In this document: one piece after another, positions 7,741-16,000 of the stretch
How positions within the stretch are numbered: the stretch's first letter is position 1
Layout of the letters: each line of letters begins with the position of its first letter
Assembly: GCA_947494335.1 (NCBI GenBank)
Contig: CANLUT010000001.1
Location: 248,001-312,000 of the forward strand
Length of the DNA: 64,000 nt
Direction of reading: 5' to 3'
From: Oligoflexales bacterium
Lineage (GTDB): Bacteria; Bdellovibrionota_B; Oligoflexia; Oligoflexales; RGVZ01
Notes under the pieces: generated by a model
What the model saw: only the letters and a program-made list of their open reading frames with translations
The model's database searches: none
Told to the model about the DNA's origin: nothing
Translations under genes and position numbers: made by a program

Positions 7741-8781
7741 ATGTCTCGTGGTCGCAACAGTCAGTCGTCTCGTCAGATTGTCCTTCAGCAGATGCTGCAG
7801 GCCGCTGGTCGTCGTGGTCTGTCTCCGCGTGAGATCACAGAAAAGCTCAAAGACCGAGGTTATGAGGTTACGAAGCGAACGATTCACCGAGATCTCGAGG
7901 GACTTCAGGCCGCAGGTATTCCCGTATCCGAATCAGGATCCAAGTCCGATGACGGCGGTGTGCGGTGGACGATTGATGTGGGTCAGGGGACATCGGTGCG
8001 TTCTGGGCAGTCAGCCGTTCTCAAAATTTCACCGCGCCAGCTTGCTGGGCTTTATTTTGCCAAGGAGCAATTTAAGACGCTGGCGCGCAGTGAATTATTC
8101 ACAGGGCTAGATCATTTCTTTGAGCAGGTGAGTGATCTGATCGGTAGCCGTAACCGTGAACTCCTCGATGAATTTGCAAGAGACTTTTACGTCTCCCACG
8201 CCGACTCTGCCATTCTTGGCGCGACCTCAGACGTGGTCGAAACCATTCACGCAGCCATCATCGAAGGACACTGCATCAAGGCGCAGTACCAATCCGCAAA
8301 TTCCGGGACTGACCGCATCCGCGAGCTTGGGCCACATTATCTCTGCTACATGGACCGAGGCCTTTATCTGGTGGCTGAAGACCTGGAAGAGTCTAAAATT
8401 AAAAACTTCGCCGTCCCGCGCATCAAGTCCGCAGAGCTGATGGATAAGCCATATGAGGGACAAAAGACCTCGCCAGAGGCATTCTACAGTGAAAGCTTTG
8501 GTGCTTGGAGATCTGAGGGTGCAGTCCCTGTAGAGATCAAGGTCATCAAGTCTCGCGCCCCATTCGTCGCAGAGCGTCAGTGGCATCCCTCGCAGGAGAT
8601 CATCAAACATCGCGATGGCTCCATCACCCTAAAGCTTAAGGTCGGGCTTACTCCCACATTGGTGGGCTGGATTTTAAGCCTTGGTGACCACGCTGAAGTG
8701 ATCACCCCTCAACGCCTCAAAGACGACGTCTGCAAAGCAGCGCTTGCCGTCGCTGCACGCTACCGCAAGAAGGCGGGTTAA
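7741..8781 (+). CDS. WYL-domain transcriptional regulator
   Basis: 346 residues from the ATG with GGTGGAG upstream; the ORF-track start 15 codons earlier has no site. Residues 8-65 form a DeoR-like winged helix ('SSRQIVLQQMLQAAGRRGLSPREITEKLKDRGYEVTKRTIHRDLEGLQAAGIP'). The centre matches a WYL sensor domain ('IHAAIIEGHCIKAQYQSANSG...RELGPHYLCYMDRGLYLVAED') and is followed by a WCX-like C-terminal region. WYL proteins sense nucleic-acid or nucleotide ligands and often regulate defence or stress loci. Here it lies beside toxin-antitoxin modules, but its target is unknown. Confidence 0.85.
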   Translation: MSRGRNSQSSRQIVLQQMLQAAGRRGLSPREITEKLKDRGYEVTKRTIHRDLEGLQAAGIPVSESGSKSDDGGVRWTIDVGQGTSVRSGQSAVLKISPRQLAGLYFAKEQFKTLARSELFTGLDHFFEQVSDLIGSRNRELLDEFARDFYVSHADSAILGATSDVVETIHAAIIEGHCIKAQYQSANSGTDRIRELGPHYLCYMDRGLYLVAEDLEESKIKNFAVPRIKSAELMDKPYEGQKTSPEAFYSESFGAWRSEGAVPVEIKVIKSRAPFVAERQWHPSQEIIKHRDGSITLKLKVGLTPTLVGWILSLGDHAEVITPQRLKDDVCKAALAVAARYRKKAG

Positions 8782-8815
8782 CTTGGTGCTGGATTCTGAT
8801 CTGGCTAAGATCCGG

Positions 8816-9037
8816 CTAAGATCCGGTCTTTTTCCATTTAAAACTGGGAGCTCTCTTGGTTTCCATACAGTCTTTTAGGTAGAGATTTATCAGTGTCTGA
8901 TAGGGAATACCCGTCTGATCAGCGAGCTTTTGAAAATAGGCTACGACATCTATATCTAGACGTATCGTTGTTCTTGATTTTAGCTGTTTGGAATAAGGGT
9001 TCTTTTTAGCTTTTGAAAAGTCGTATTGTTTTCTCAT
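8816..9037 (-). CDS. BrnA-type antitoxin (module 1)
   Basis: 73 residues with a basic N-terminus 'MRKQYDFSKAKKNPYSKQLKSR' and a ribbon-helix-helix domain 'TTIRLDIDVVAYFQKLADQTGIPYQTLINLYLKDCM', the arrangement of BrnA antitoxins. It overlaps the toxin gene by 4 nt (ATGA). Predicted to neutralise BrnT and repress the operon. Its 3' end contains two tandem GGCTAAGATCC copies with the downstream sequence. Confidence 0.8.
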   Translation of the reverse strand: MRKQYDFSKAKKNPYSKQLKSRTTIRLDIDVVAYFQKLADQTGIPYQTLINLYLKDCMETKRAPSFKWKKTGS

Positions 9038-9324
9038 GTGCTGTCACCTGTGTATTGTCTTGCCTCGAACTTCGTCGCTTTCCTTGCGGAGATGATGCGA
9101 ATGACTTCATCTTCTTGTCGATACGAGTGAACAACGACCAGTAATCGCATCCCGCTGCTCATTCCAAGTATAATGAACCGGTCTTCTTGGGCTGAATGAT
9201 CCGGATCTACGAGTAGCCGCGCACGGTCATCATAAAATACAGAACTGGCCTCGTGGAAAGACACACCATGCTTCGCCCGATTGCTTAGATCCTTTAGCTG
9301 ATCCCAGCGAAAGAAATCAGACAT
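9034..9324 (-). CDS. BrnT-type ribonuclease toxin (module 1)
   Basis: 96 residues from an ATG with GAGGTG 7 nt upstream. BrnT signature: 'FRWDQLKDLSNRAKHGVSFHEASSVFYDDRA' followed by 'EDRFIILGMSSGMRLLVVVHSYRQEDEVIRIISARKATKFEARQY'. BrnT toxins are RelE-like ribonucleases that inhibit translation. Toxin-first order with a 4-nt overlap to brnA is standard for this family. Confidence 0.85.
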   Translation of the reverse strand: MSDFFRWDQLKDLSNRAKHGVSFHEASSVFYDDRARLLVDPDHSAQEDRFIILGMSSGMRLLVVVHSYRQEDEVIRIISARKATKFEARQYTGDST

Positions 9325-9347
9325 ATTGTAACACCTCAAAATCAGAC

Positions 9348-9368
9348 TGTACACACATTATATGTACA
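9348..9368 (-). promoter_or_regulatory. brnTA module 1 promoter/operator
   Basis: Two TGTACA boxes (9348-9353 and 9363-9368) flank a minus-strand TATAAT (9357-9362) about 25 nt upstream of brnT. A repressor on the boxes would block the -10 element, as expected for BrnA autoregulation. Confidence 0.5.
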
Positions 9369-9406
9369 TAAATAAATTATCTACCCATCGAATCTTCCTA
9401 GAGTTA

Positions 9407-10357
9407 CTAATGCCGAATCTCCACCAGCCCGGCGCGAATTCCAGCACGCTGATTGCAGGCGAAACAAAGTAGCCTCAAGTTCTCTGCGGTTGCCTGGCCT
9501 CCTCTGGCCACGGGAGTGATGTGATCATAGTTAATCTGTCGCCTCGTCCCGCAGCGAGTGCAGGCACCGCGGTCACGCTGCCACACAAAACTTTTAAGCT
9601 CCTGGGAGATATACCGAGGATTTCTGTGTGGTGGTGATGACTCCGGCGTCGGAGTAGGGGTTTCAGGGCAGACACTTTGACCGCCCCCAGCCATGGCTGC
9701 CTCTGATCGGCGTTTGCCAAACCGCTTAGCACGAAGGGCCTCGGCGCTCAGTTGTGCAAGCTTGGCGACAAGGTCTGCAAATCCTAAGGCTGCTCCCTCT
9801 GGTCCGAGTAGACTTCTGACCTCCTCAAGCTTTTGCCGAAGATCTTGATCCATCACAAATCTCACCTCAGACTTATCGTCAGCCAGTACCCGCTCGCGCT
9901 CTTTGGGTATGGCGACGTCTCCGCCCAGCTGAATGAGTTCACGCTGACCATCTCGTGCTGACTTGTTCTCAAGAAGACTGAGTACCTGCAGCTTTTGTTC
10001 TCTGGTGACCGTGGGTGCAGATCCCGCGCCAGCCAAGGTACTTTCGCGAAAGAAGCTCTGAGCCTGCGCGATATTGCTAAGACTCAATGCTCCCGATTCA
10101 ATCTTTTGCTCAATTTCAGGAATTTCTTTGATGAGGCGCATGGCCTGAATTCTTCGCCCAGCCTGCCCCTCGCTATACTGCAGATGCTTGACCGCATATT
10201 CAAACAAGCTAGCACACCCCAAGTCACTATAAAGCCTGCGCCGCTCAATCTCCCGCAGATGATGCAAAATCTTGGTGAGCGTAGTGCGCTCCATCTGAAC
10301 CAGATCCTTGGTCAAAGTAAGCAACTCATCATCGCGAAGATGTTTCAAATTCATCAT
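9407..10357 (-). CDS. DUF222-like HNH endonuclease
   Basis: About 316 residues. The start ATGATG follows GGAGG by 5-8 nt; the ORF track adds 15 codons without support. The N-terminal helical region ('LREIERRRLYSDLGCASLFEYAVKHLQYSEGQAGRRIQAMRLIKEIP') is typical of DUF222/HNH proteins. The C-terminus has the HNH nuclease 'CTRCGTRRQINYDHITPVARGGQATAENLRLLCFACNQRAG' with paired Cys ligands. A TPTPTPESSP linker separates the two; its DNA is a copy of the island-wide palindromic repeat. Confidence 0.85.
   Translation of the reverse strand: MMNLKHLRDDELLTLTKDLVQMERTTLTKILHHLREIERRRLYSDLGCASLFEYAVKHLQYSEGQAGRRIQAMRLIKEIPEIEQKIESGALSLSNIAQAQSFFRESTLAGAGSAPTVTREQKLQVLSLLENKSARDGQRELIQLGGDVAIPKERERVLADDKSEVRFVMDQDLRQKLEEVRSLLGPEGAALGFADLVAKLAQLSAEALRAKRFGKRRSEAAMAGGGQSVCPETPTPTPESSPPHRNPRYISQELKSFVWQRDRGACTRCGTRRQINYDHITPVARGGQATAENLRLLCFACNQRAGIRAGLVEIRH
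9639..9678 (-). repeat. CTCCGACGTCGGAG-type palindromic repeat, copy A (inside HNH gene)
   Basis: Read on the minus strand: AGTGTCTGCCCTGAAACCCCTACTCCGACGCCGGAGTC. It matches copies B-D in both the palindrome and the 5' flank (TGYCYGCCYTGAAACCC). It lies in the coding sequence and encodes the Pro/Thr-rich linker of the HNH protein. Confidence 0.75.
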
Positions 10358-10470
10358 GCAATCCTCCATTACAACTTCCTGGCAAAAGTATGGATGGATC
10401 AATGATGTCGCAAGCTACTTCTAACAATTACGATGAGTTGTCTGCGGTGGACGAATGGGCTTGGCAGAGA

Positions 10471-10518
10471 AAGTGTTTGCCCCGAAACCCTAACTCCGAC
10501 GTCGGAGTGGGGGTTTTG
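10471..10518 (+). repeat. CTCCGACGTCGGAG-type palindromic repeat, copy B
   Basis: AGTGTTTGCCCCGAAACCCTAACTCCGACGTCGGAGTGGGGGTTTTG. It sits between two divergently transcribed genes, so it cannot be the terminator of either. The rest of the 334-bp gene-free gap (10358-10691) is G-rich on the plus strand and shows nothing recognisable. Confidence 0.8.
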
Positions 10519-10691
10519 TTGTTAGTGGGTTTGGGTGGGTGAGGGGTGGGGTCCGTGGGCGCGGACTTTTTGAGGGGAGCCGGATTTGTTTAAGTTTAGG
10601 CGGAGGGATTGACGAGCTGGATAGTGTTGGAGCCGGGGTGAGCTTCAGATGGTTGTGGCCAAGGGGCCTTTTCAAGGAAAGGGGTTTTACA

Positions 10692-11384
10692 ATGAGTGGG
10701 TGGTCTGGCTTTAGGGTCGTCATGTTGGGTCTGGGTATGGTTACTCTCTATGGTTGTGGTCAGAGTGCCCAAAGTACTGGATCACCCGTGGGGGTGGGAT
10801 CGTCAGGCGGTGGTAGTATGTCTAAGGTGTTTTCGATCGTGATTGATTCGGATGCGGATCTGCCGGCGTGCGGTGATGCCAATAAGAAGCAGCTCGTTTA
10901 CGTCAACTCAACTAAAACGTTTAAGTCCTGTGAGACTAGCGGCTGGGTCGTGATCGATATGGGTGGCTACAAGATTGTGAGCAATAAGGCAATCAAGCCA
11001 TACGACACGGATCTTTGTACGATGTTTCCCACTATTGAGTCCTGCTATTTTAATGGCGGTCAGATTGTCAAATATTCCGATGGCTCTGTATTGATAACGA
11101 GTGGGTATTCCTACGATATGTTTGTTTCTGCGAGTGCCAACGGAGGCTCGCCAGAGTATGACCGACTGGCAAGTTCTATTACTGTAGTCGTAGCGCCCGA
11201 GATGCAAGTGATGTGGCAGCGACTAGATTGGAGTGTCTCTCGCGGTAGCGTTGCTTTTAGTGCGCTGTATTTAGTTTACAGTCGTCAGTCAGATTCAATC
11301 AAAATTGTCTTCGATAGTAACGATTCGGGCGAGTTGGATGCTACGGACGAGGTTGTTCACACAGCTGTAATCAGTGATTGGTGA
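10692..11384 (+). CDS. Lipoprotein of unknown function
   Basis: 230 residues from an ATG preceded by AAGGAAAGGGG; the 51-codon extension in the ORF track is not supported. Signal peptide with lipobox 'TLYGC' (Cys22) and a Gly/Ser linker. The mature part begins 'VFSIVIDSDADLPACGDANKKQLVYVNSTKTFKSCETSGWVVID', a short motif seen in collagen-like or tail-fibre-associated surface proteins of several bacteria; this resemblance is weak. Flanked by palindromic repeats B and C. Confidence 0.65.
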   Translation: MSGWSGFRVVMLGLGMVTLYGCGQSAQSTGSPVGVGSSGGGSMSKVFSIVIDSDADLPACGDANKKQLVYVNSTKTFKSCETSGWVVIDMGGYKIVSNKAIKPYDTDLCTMFPTIESCYFNGGQIVKYSDGSVLITSGYSYDMFVSASANGGSPEYDRLASSITVVVAPEMQVMWQRLDWSVSRGSVAFSALYLVYSRQSDSIKIVFDSNDSGELDATDEVVHTAVISDW

Positions 11385-11425
11385 GATCGGCCTAGCCTAA
11401 TAAGCACAATGTCTATGAGTACATA

Positions 11426-11465
11426 TTGTCCGCCCTGAAACCCTCACTCCGACGTCGGAGTGGGG
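11426..11465 (+). repeat. CTCCGACGTCGGAG-type palindromic repeat, copy C
   Basis: TTGTCCGCCCTGAAACCCTCACTCCGACGTCGGAGTGGGG. It lies 40 nt past the lipoprotein stop codon but lacks the 3' T-tract of copies B and D, so terminator function is doubtful here. Confidence 0.8.
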
Positions 11466-11597
11466 AGTGAAGCTATTTTGAATTTCGTCGTGTGTCCTCA
11501 AATTAGAAGCTAATTCGGGCAATTACAATCGCTTGTCTGTGGCGGTTGTTATTGTTTGGAGGGCATCTTTATTGGATGGGTTTTTTAAAATTTACAA

Positions 11598-11607
11598 TGT
11601 ATATACA
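11598..11607 (+). promoter_or_regulatory. brnTA module 2 operator-like palindrome
   Basis: TGTATATACA is a perfect 10-bp palindrome 12 nt upstream of the brnT ATG, next to ATATAAT. It echoes the TGTACA boxes of module 1, suggesting a related BrnA-type operator. Confidence 0.4.
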
Positions 11608-11618
11608 ATAGGAATATA

Positions 11619-11906
11619 ATGCGGATGAGGTATGAATGGGATGCGGTCAAAAATAAGAGGAACTTTCGCAAGCATGGCATTTGGTTTGAGGAGGCTCAAA
11701 CGGTCTGGGCAGATCCGCACTCGATGGAGTATTTTGATCCAGAGAATAGTCATAACGAAGACCGCTATATTCGGATTGGACATTCGATAAAACTAAACTT
11801 GTTAGTCGTCGTGTTCTCTGAGTTTGAAGATCAAGAGAAAATTCGGATTATATCCGCAAGGATTGCCACCAGAAAGGAGTCAGGACAGTATGAAACGAGA
11901 ATATAA
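11619..11906 (+). CDS. BrnT-type ribonuclease toxin (module 2)
   Basis: 95 residues. 'MRYEWDAVKNKRNFRKHGIWFEEAQTVWADPHSMEY' and 'EDRYIRIGHSIKLNLLVVVFSEFEDQEKIRIISARIATRKESGQYE' match BrnT closely. AGGA lies 5 nt before the chosen ATG; the alternative ATG two codons later is also possible. Overlaps the antitoxin gene by 17 nt. Confidence 0.85.
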   Translation: MRMRYEWDAVKNKRNFRKHGIWFEEAQTVWADPHSMEYFDPENSHNEDRYIRIGHSIKLNLLVVVFSEFEDQEKIRIISARIATRKESGQYETRI

Positions 11907-12138
11907 TCTCAAGAAACTCAAAAAGCGTACCGTACCTGTTAAAGTGGATTCAGAGTCTATCAAAGTCCCAATTAGTATTCGTTTAGATGCGTCTGACCTC
12001 GCCATGCTAAAGACAGAAGCCGATAAAAAGGGTCTTCCCTATCAGACTTTGATTGGTAGTATTCTTCATCAATTTCTGAATGGTGAGCTGATTGATCGTA
12101 GCACCGTTCAAATCTTGAAAAAGTTCAAGGCATCCTGA
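11890..12138 (+). CDS. BrnA-type antitoxin (module 2)
   Basis: 82 residues from the ATG following AAGGAGTCAGGACAGT. A basic start 'MKREYNLKKLKKRTVPVKVDSESIKV' is followed by a ribbon-helix-helix 'ISIRLDASDLAMLKTEADKKGLPYQTLIGSILHQFL'. The 'GLPYQTLI' segment is nearly the same as 'GIPYQTLI' in module 1, so the two antitoxins are related but diverged. Confidence 0.8.
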   Translation: MKREYNLKKLKKRTVPVKVDSESIKVPISIRLDASDLAMLKTEADKKGLPYQTLIGSILHQFLNGELIDRSTVQILKKFKAS

Positions 12139-12242
12139 GTGTGAATTACCTAATATCTTTCCTTGCAGTGTCAGGCCAAAATCCCTGATGTGGGCATTAC
12201 CCCGATTCAATCGCAGCCGGATAGTGCATTAAAATTAGATGA

Positions 12243-12290
12243 TTTGTCCGCCTTAAAACCCCCACTCCGACGTCGGAGTAGGGGTTTTGT
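12243..12290 (+). repeat. CTCCGACGTCGGAG-type palindromic repeat, copy D
   Basis: TTGTCCGCCTTAAAACCCCCACTCCGACGTCGGAGTAGGGGTTTTGT. The 34-nt core AAAACCCCCACTCCGAC/GTCGGAGTAGGGGTTTT is self-complementary with one mismatch and could act as a bidirectional terminator after brnTA module 2. The same flank as in copies A-C marks it as a dispersed repeat. Confidence 0.8.
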
Positions 12291-12425
12291 GCTTTGGATT
12301 CAGATACGCTCGAAAATGTCCGGAGTCGAAAGCTAGCCTTTGTATGTAAATATATTTAGCTTGTCGCCGCCGTTCACCGGGTCTCGACCCAATTGCTAAA
12401 AGTATGAAAAAGGTATATTTTAGAT

Positions 12426-12726
12426 ATGGAATTTGAGTGGAATCCGTTGAAATCGTCCGCGAATGCGGAGTAAACATGGAGTGAGCTTTGAAGATGCGCT
12501 TGGCATGTGGACTGGGCGCGTGGTCGAAGTGGCAGAGATTGCAAAGACGATAGATGGCGAAACACGCGGTGCTACGTTGGGTCTAATTGCGGGCCACGTT
12601 TACACCGCAGTCTGGACCCTCAGAGGTGAGACGATTCGATTGATATCCGTGAGGAGAGCTCGTTATGGCGAAACCAAAGTCTACTTCGAAAAAGTCCGGC
12701 AAGAGGGTGGACGTGAAGACCTATAA
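12426..12726 (+). pseudogene. Frameshifted BrnT-type toxin (module 3)
   Basis: From ATG 12426 the frame reads MEFEWNPLKSSAN then AE and a stop. One frame over, the sequence continues RSKHGVSFEDALGMWTGRVVEVAEI...ETIRLISVRRARYGETKVYFE. Joined, this is a normal BrnT; the junction AATGCGGAGT appears to contain one extra base relative to the expected 'aat cgg agt'. The downstream part could start at ATG 12463 but would lack the first 13 residues, including the conserved FEWDP-type start. Either a decayed toxin, a sequencing error or a translational frameshift. Confidence 0.65.
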
Positions 12727-12958
12727 ATCAGCTTCAGCTATGGACCGAGACCTCGAGGCGAGTGACTTAGGCGCGGTTTTCTCCGCGCATGGAGCCATAA
12801 AAGAGCCGCGCATTAAAAAGGTTAATTTGGATCTTCCTGAATGGTTACTGCGGGAGCTTGATAAGGAGGCGGCCCGAGCCGGGGTGTCTCGTCAGCCATT
12901 GATCAAGATCTGGCTGATTCAAAAGCTCGAAGAGGAGCGACGAAAGCGCACTGCGTAG
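12665..12958 (+). CDS. BrnA/CopG-like antitoxin (module 3)
   Basis: 97 residues; GAGGAG precedes the ATG by 8 nt. A Lys-rich N-terminus, then 'IKEPRIKKVNLDLPEWLLRELDKEAARAGVSRQPLIKIWLIQKLEEE', a ribbon-helix-helix domain. It overlaps the frameshifted toxin by 62 nt. An intact antitoxin with a broken toxin could act as an anti-addiction gene against related modules; this is inference. Confidence 0.75.
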   Translation: MAKPKSTSKKSGKRVDVKTYKSASAMDRDLEASDLGAVFSAHGAIKEPRIKKVNLDLPEWLLRELDKEAARAGVSRQPLIKIWLIQKLEEERRKRTA

Positions 12959-13017
12959 GTGATGGCGCTGCTCAGGCCGTGCGCAATTCGAATTACGTTA
13001 TGTGTCCCCAAATTAAC

Positions 13018-16000
13018 TTAGTAGGTGAATTCGAGAGGGATGGCACGGCCACGGGCGGAGCTGGCCGGGATGAGCAGGCCCACCCAAGATCCTGCCGACA
13101 TGGGTGAGAACGAGGCGGACGCCGTTGCAGAGTTAGCAGTGAAGTTTACGGCGCGTGAGATGCAGTTGGTGAGAGCGCCGGTGCTTGGGGTGTATTTGCA
13201 AACGAGAGCCGTCGCCTTTTCTACAGTCGAGATATTGGACGTGCGGGTGAAGGTCAGGATTTGCGTCCCCTTGCCGCCAGTGCCTCTTTTAATCGTAGCA
13301 AATTCAGTGGCTATGGTGGTTGCTGGGGTGCTTACGTGCCTTAGCCAGCGATAAATGGTCGGAGCCTTTTGAATATTGCCTGCGAGATCTTTACCGATCA
13401 TGCAGAGCGTGATGAATTCGTTGCCTGGCTTTGTGATTGTTGCGGTCAGTCTTGTACCTATATCAAACCAGCTGCCGTAGGTGACTCCTGACGTGCAGGT
13501 TGAATTCGCTGACTTCACAATTGCGAATTGGTAAGACTGTACGGCATCACCAGCTACTTGAAGGTTGATGGATGTTGCCGAGTTAGGCGATTGCGGTAAG
13601 CCCTGTGTAATCGAGGCGGTTGGGGGAACAGTGCGTTTAGTCCAGGTGTAGAATGTCGGTGAGGTCTGCTTATTCCCAGCCTTGTCTGTGAACAATGCGC
13701 AGAGTGTGTAGACGCCGTCAGCTGCAGGAAGGCTTGGACCAATGGATTCATAGTCAAGTCTTGGAGAAGACCAAGAAATATTTGACCCATTACAATCAGT
13801 ACCCGGAACGACCGCGTAAATATAGGTACCAGGCTCTCCGGCATTAACCTTAACGCTCAGGACCAAAGCATTGGAAACTTTTGCTGGGACTCCAGAGAAA
13901 CTGATGGGTAAGGCCACCGTATCTTGAACCCAGCTTAGGACTGTAGGCTCGACCTGTTCGTTACCTAGAGCGTCAATTCCCTTGACGCAAAGCGCTCGGG
14001 GCCCATCACCATCAGGAATCAGCTTTAGCCAAAAAGGATTATAGATTGAATAGATCGCGCTATATGTTTTGCAATCTTGAGCATTGGTTGCAGTCGCAAA
14101 GCGGTAGTTCACCACATCGGTGCCGCGAATATAAATCATCGAGTCGGTGCTCTTTGCAGTTTTCGGAGGCGAGCCGTTTATGACTGCTGTGGGTGGAGCT
14201 GTTCTGCGTTTCCACTCGAATTTTGCTGGGGTTGGTGACGGGTTTCCCGCACTATCAAATCCGTAGACACAAACAGAGTATGTTCCGTCTTTTTGGACAT
14301 TGACGACGTGCTCTGATGGCTGATTTGAACAATCGACATAGCCATCTGTGACGGGAGGACATGTAAGGCTGATTGGGCTTGTGACTTTTGCTTTGCAGCT
14401 CGCTAGGGTATCGCTGCTTTTCACAGTGAGTTTAAATGAGCTCAGGTTATTGATGGAGTCGGGTGTATCAACAAATGCAACATCAGGCCCTTCGAAATCG
14501 GCAATCCAACTGTAGGACTTTGGGGTTAACATTTCCACATTGCTGTTGGTTTTGCCAGATACGCAAATAATTTTTGTTGTTGTCCCCGTCGACATGGCTG
14601 GTGAAAGCGCGACCGTCGAGGTCTGTGCGATAGGAATCCACTCAGACCATGAAATATTGGAAAGTGGATTGACGCAGGCATTGTCGAGCGAATTACGAGT
14701 CGTCAGTTCGGTTAGGCCATACCGGTAAAATGTGGCGATGCTATCTGCTGCCGGTGCAGCTTTAAGTGTAAATGATTTAGTATTGCTGCGCCCTACGGGA
14801 AACCCGGATGCCTGAATCTGCGCCGATGCTGTGTCGTAGACCCAAACGTGGTTTATATAGACGGGGTTAGTGATAGCTGGAATTTTGGCCTTCACACAGA
14901 GTGACTGGCGACCGATCGTTGACCCTTGATCGATAATAAATGGGGTGCTGAGTGGTGTCTTGGGGTCTTGATTGTCGTAGATGACACTTGGGCAGGCGGC
15001 GGTTCCGTCTGTAAAGTGCTTGGCGGAATAAAGTGTTCCTTGCATGGCCGTAACCTTGACGGAAAGCTCTTTCGTCGAGGTAAAGTCTTCAGGCACGCCT
15101 TGGGCGGTGAGCATGGCGTCATTGACGATAAATTCAATATCATCGACCAGCCAACCTGACTCTTGCCACCAAGAGTTCGATGTTAGTTCAAAATAGACGG
15201 TGATCGTATCTCGGCCCCGGGCGCGCTGATCCCATGCGATTTGAGTCAAATCAATCGTTCTCTGTTTCCAATCCGAGTAGCCGGCGACTTCATCAATCAT
15301 GGTGTTAAATCCAAACTCTCCCAGAACATAAACCCTACCAAAATCCCCCGGACTGCCGTACCTCGCACCAAAATTGTCGATAGAGTAGCGAGTCCAGTAA
15401 CGAAGAGCCATACGCGTAAAGCCATCTGGAATTCTAAACTCCCGTAAGGTCATCCGCGATGTAGCATTGGCTGCATAGTTTGCGATAGCGTCACTGTAAA
15501 CCGTTCCCCGATCCGGATCATTTTCTGTTGTCCAGGCATTGGGCCATCCCATGGGAGACGATCCGTCATAAGTCTCCCTTGGCAGGAAATTTATACTTTT
15601 AAATTTTACCGACTCAGATAACGCGGACTGATTATCGCTCTCGTCGTAAGCTCTTACGGCGATCCAGCCAACAAATGTCAAAGGAATATCTTTGAGGACC
15701 ACTCTCACCATATTGTCAGTGGGCGATGTCGTGATTGATTCCACAGTGACTGGAGTGGCTTTAGCCCATAATTCATCACTCGTGATTTGCGAGGTAGAAA
15801 TCCGCATCTGATAGCGACTGGCTTTTCCCGTGCTACCGTTGTCAGTACTTTCGCGAAAGAAAATGTTAGCTCTGACCGTTCCGATTTTGAGCGTAGTTTT
15901 TTCGTCTGCAATGCCCCAATCACGATCGTGAAAGGTTAGACCTGCTGGCGTTGATGGTGGAATTACGTCCGGAGATATGCCGAAAGCATCTTGGAGGTTA

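Noticed and set aside
9639-12290. Integron attC cassette array
   Set aside because: Spacing and cassette-like gene content are suggestive, but no GTTRRRY/RYYYAAC core sites and no integron integrase were seen; kept only as a general recombination-site hypothesis.
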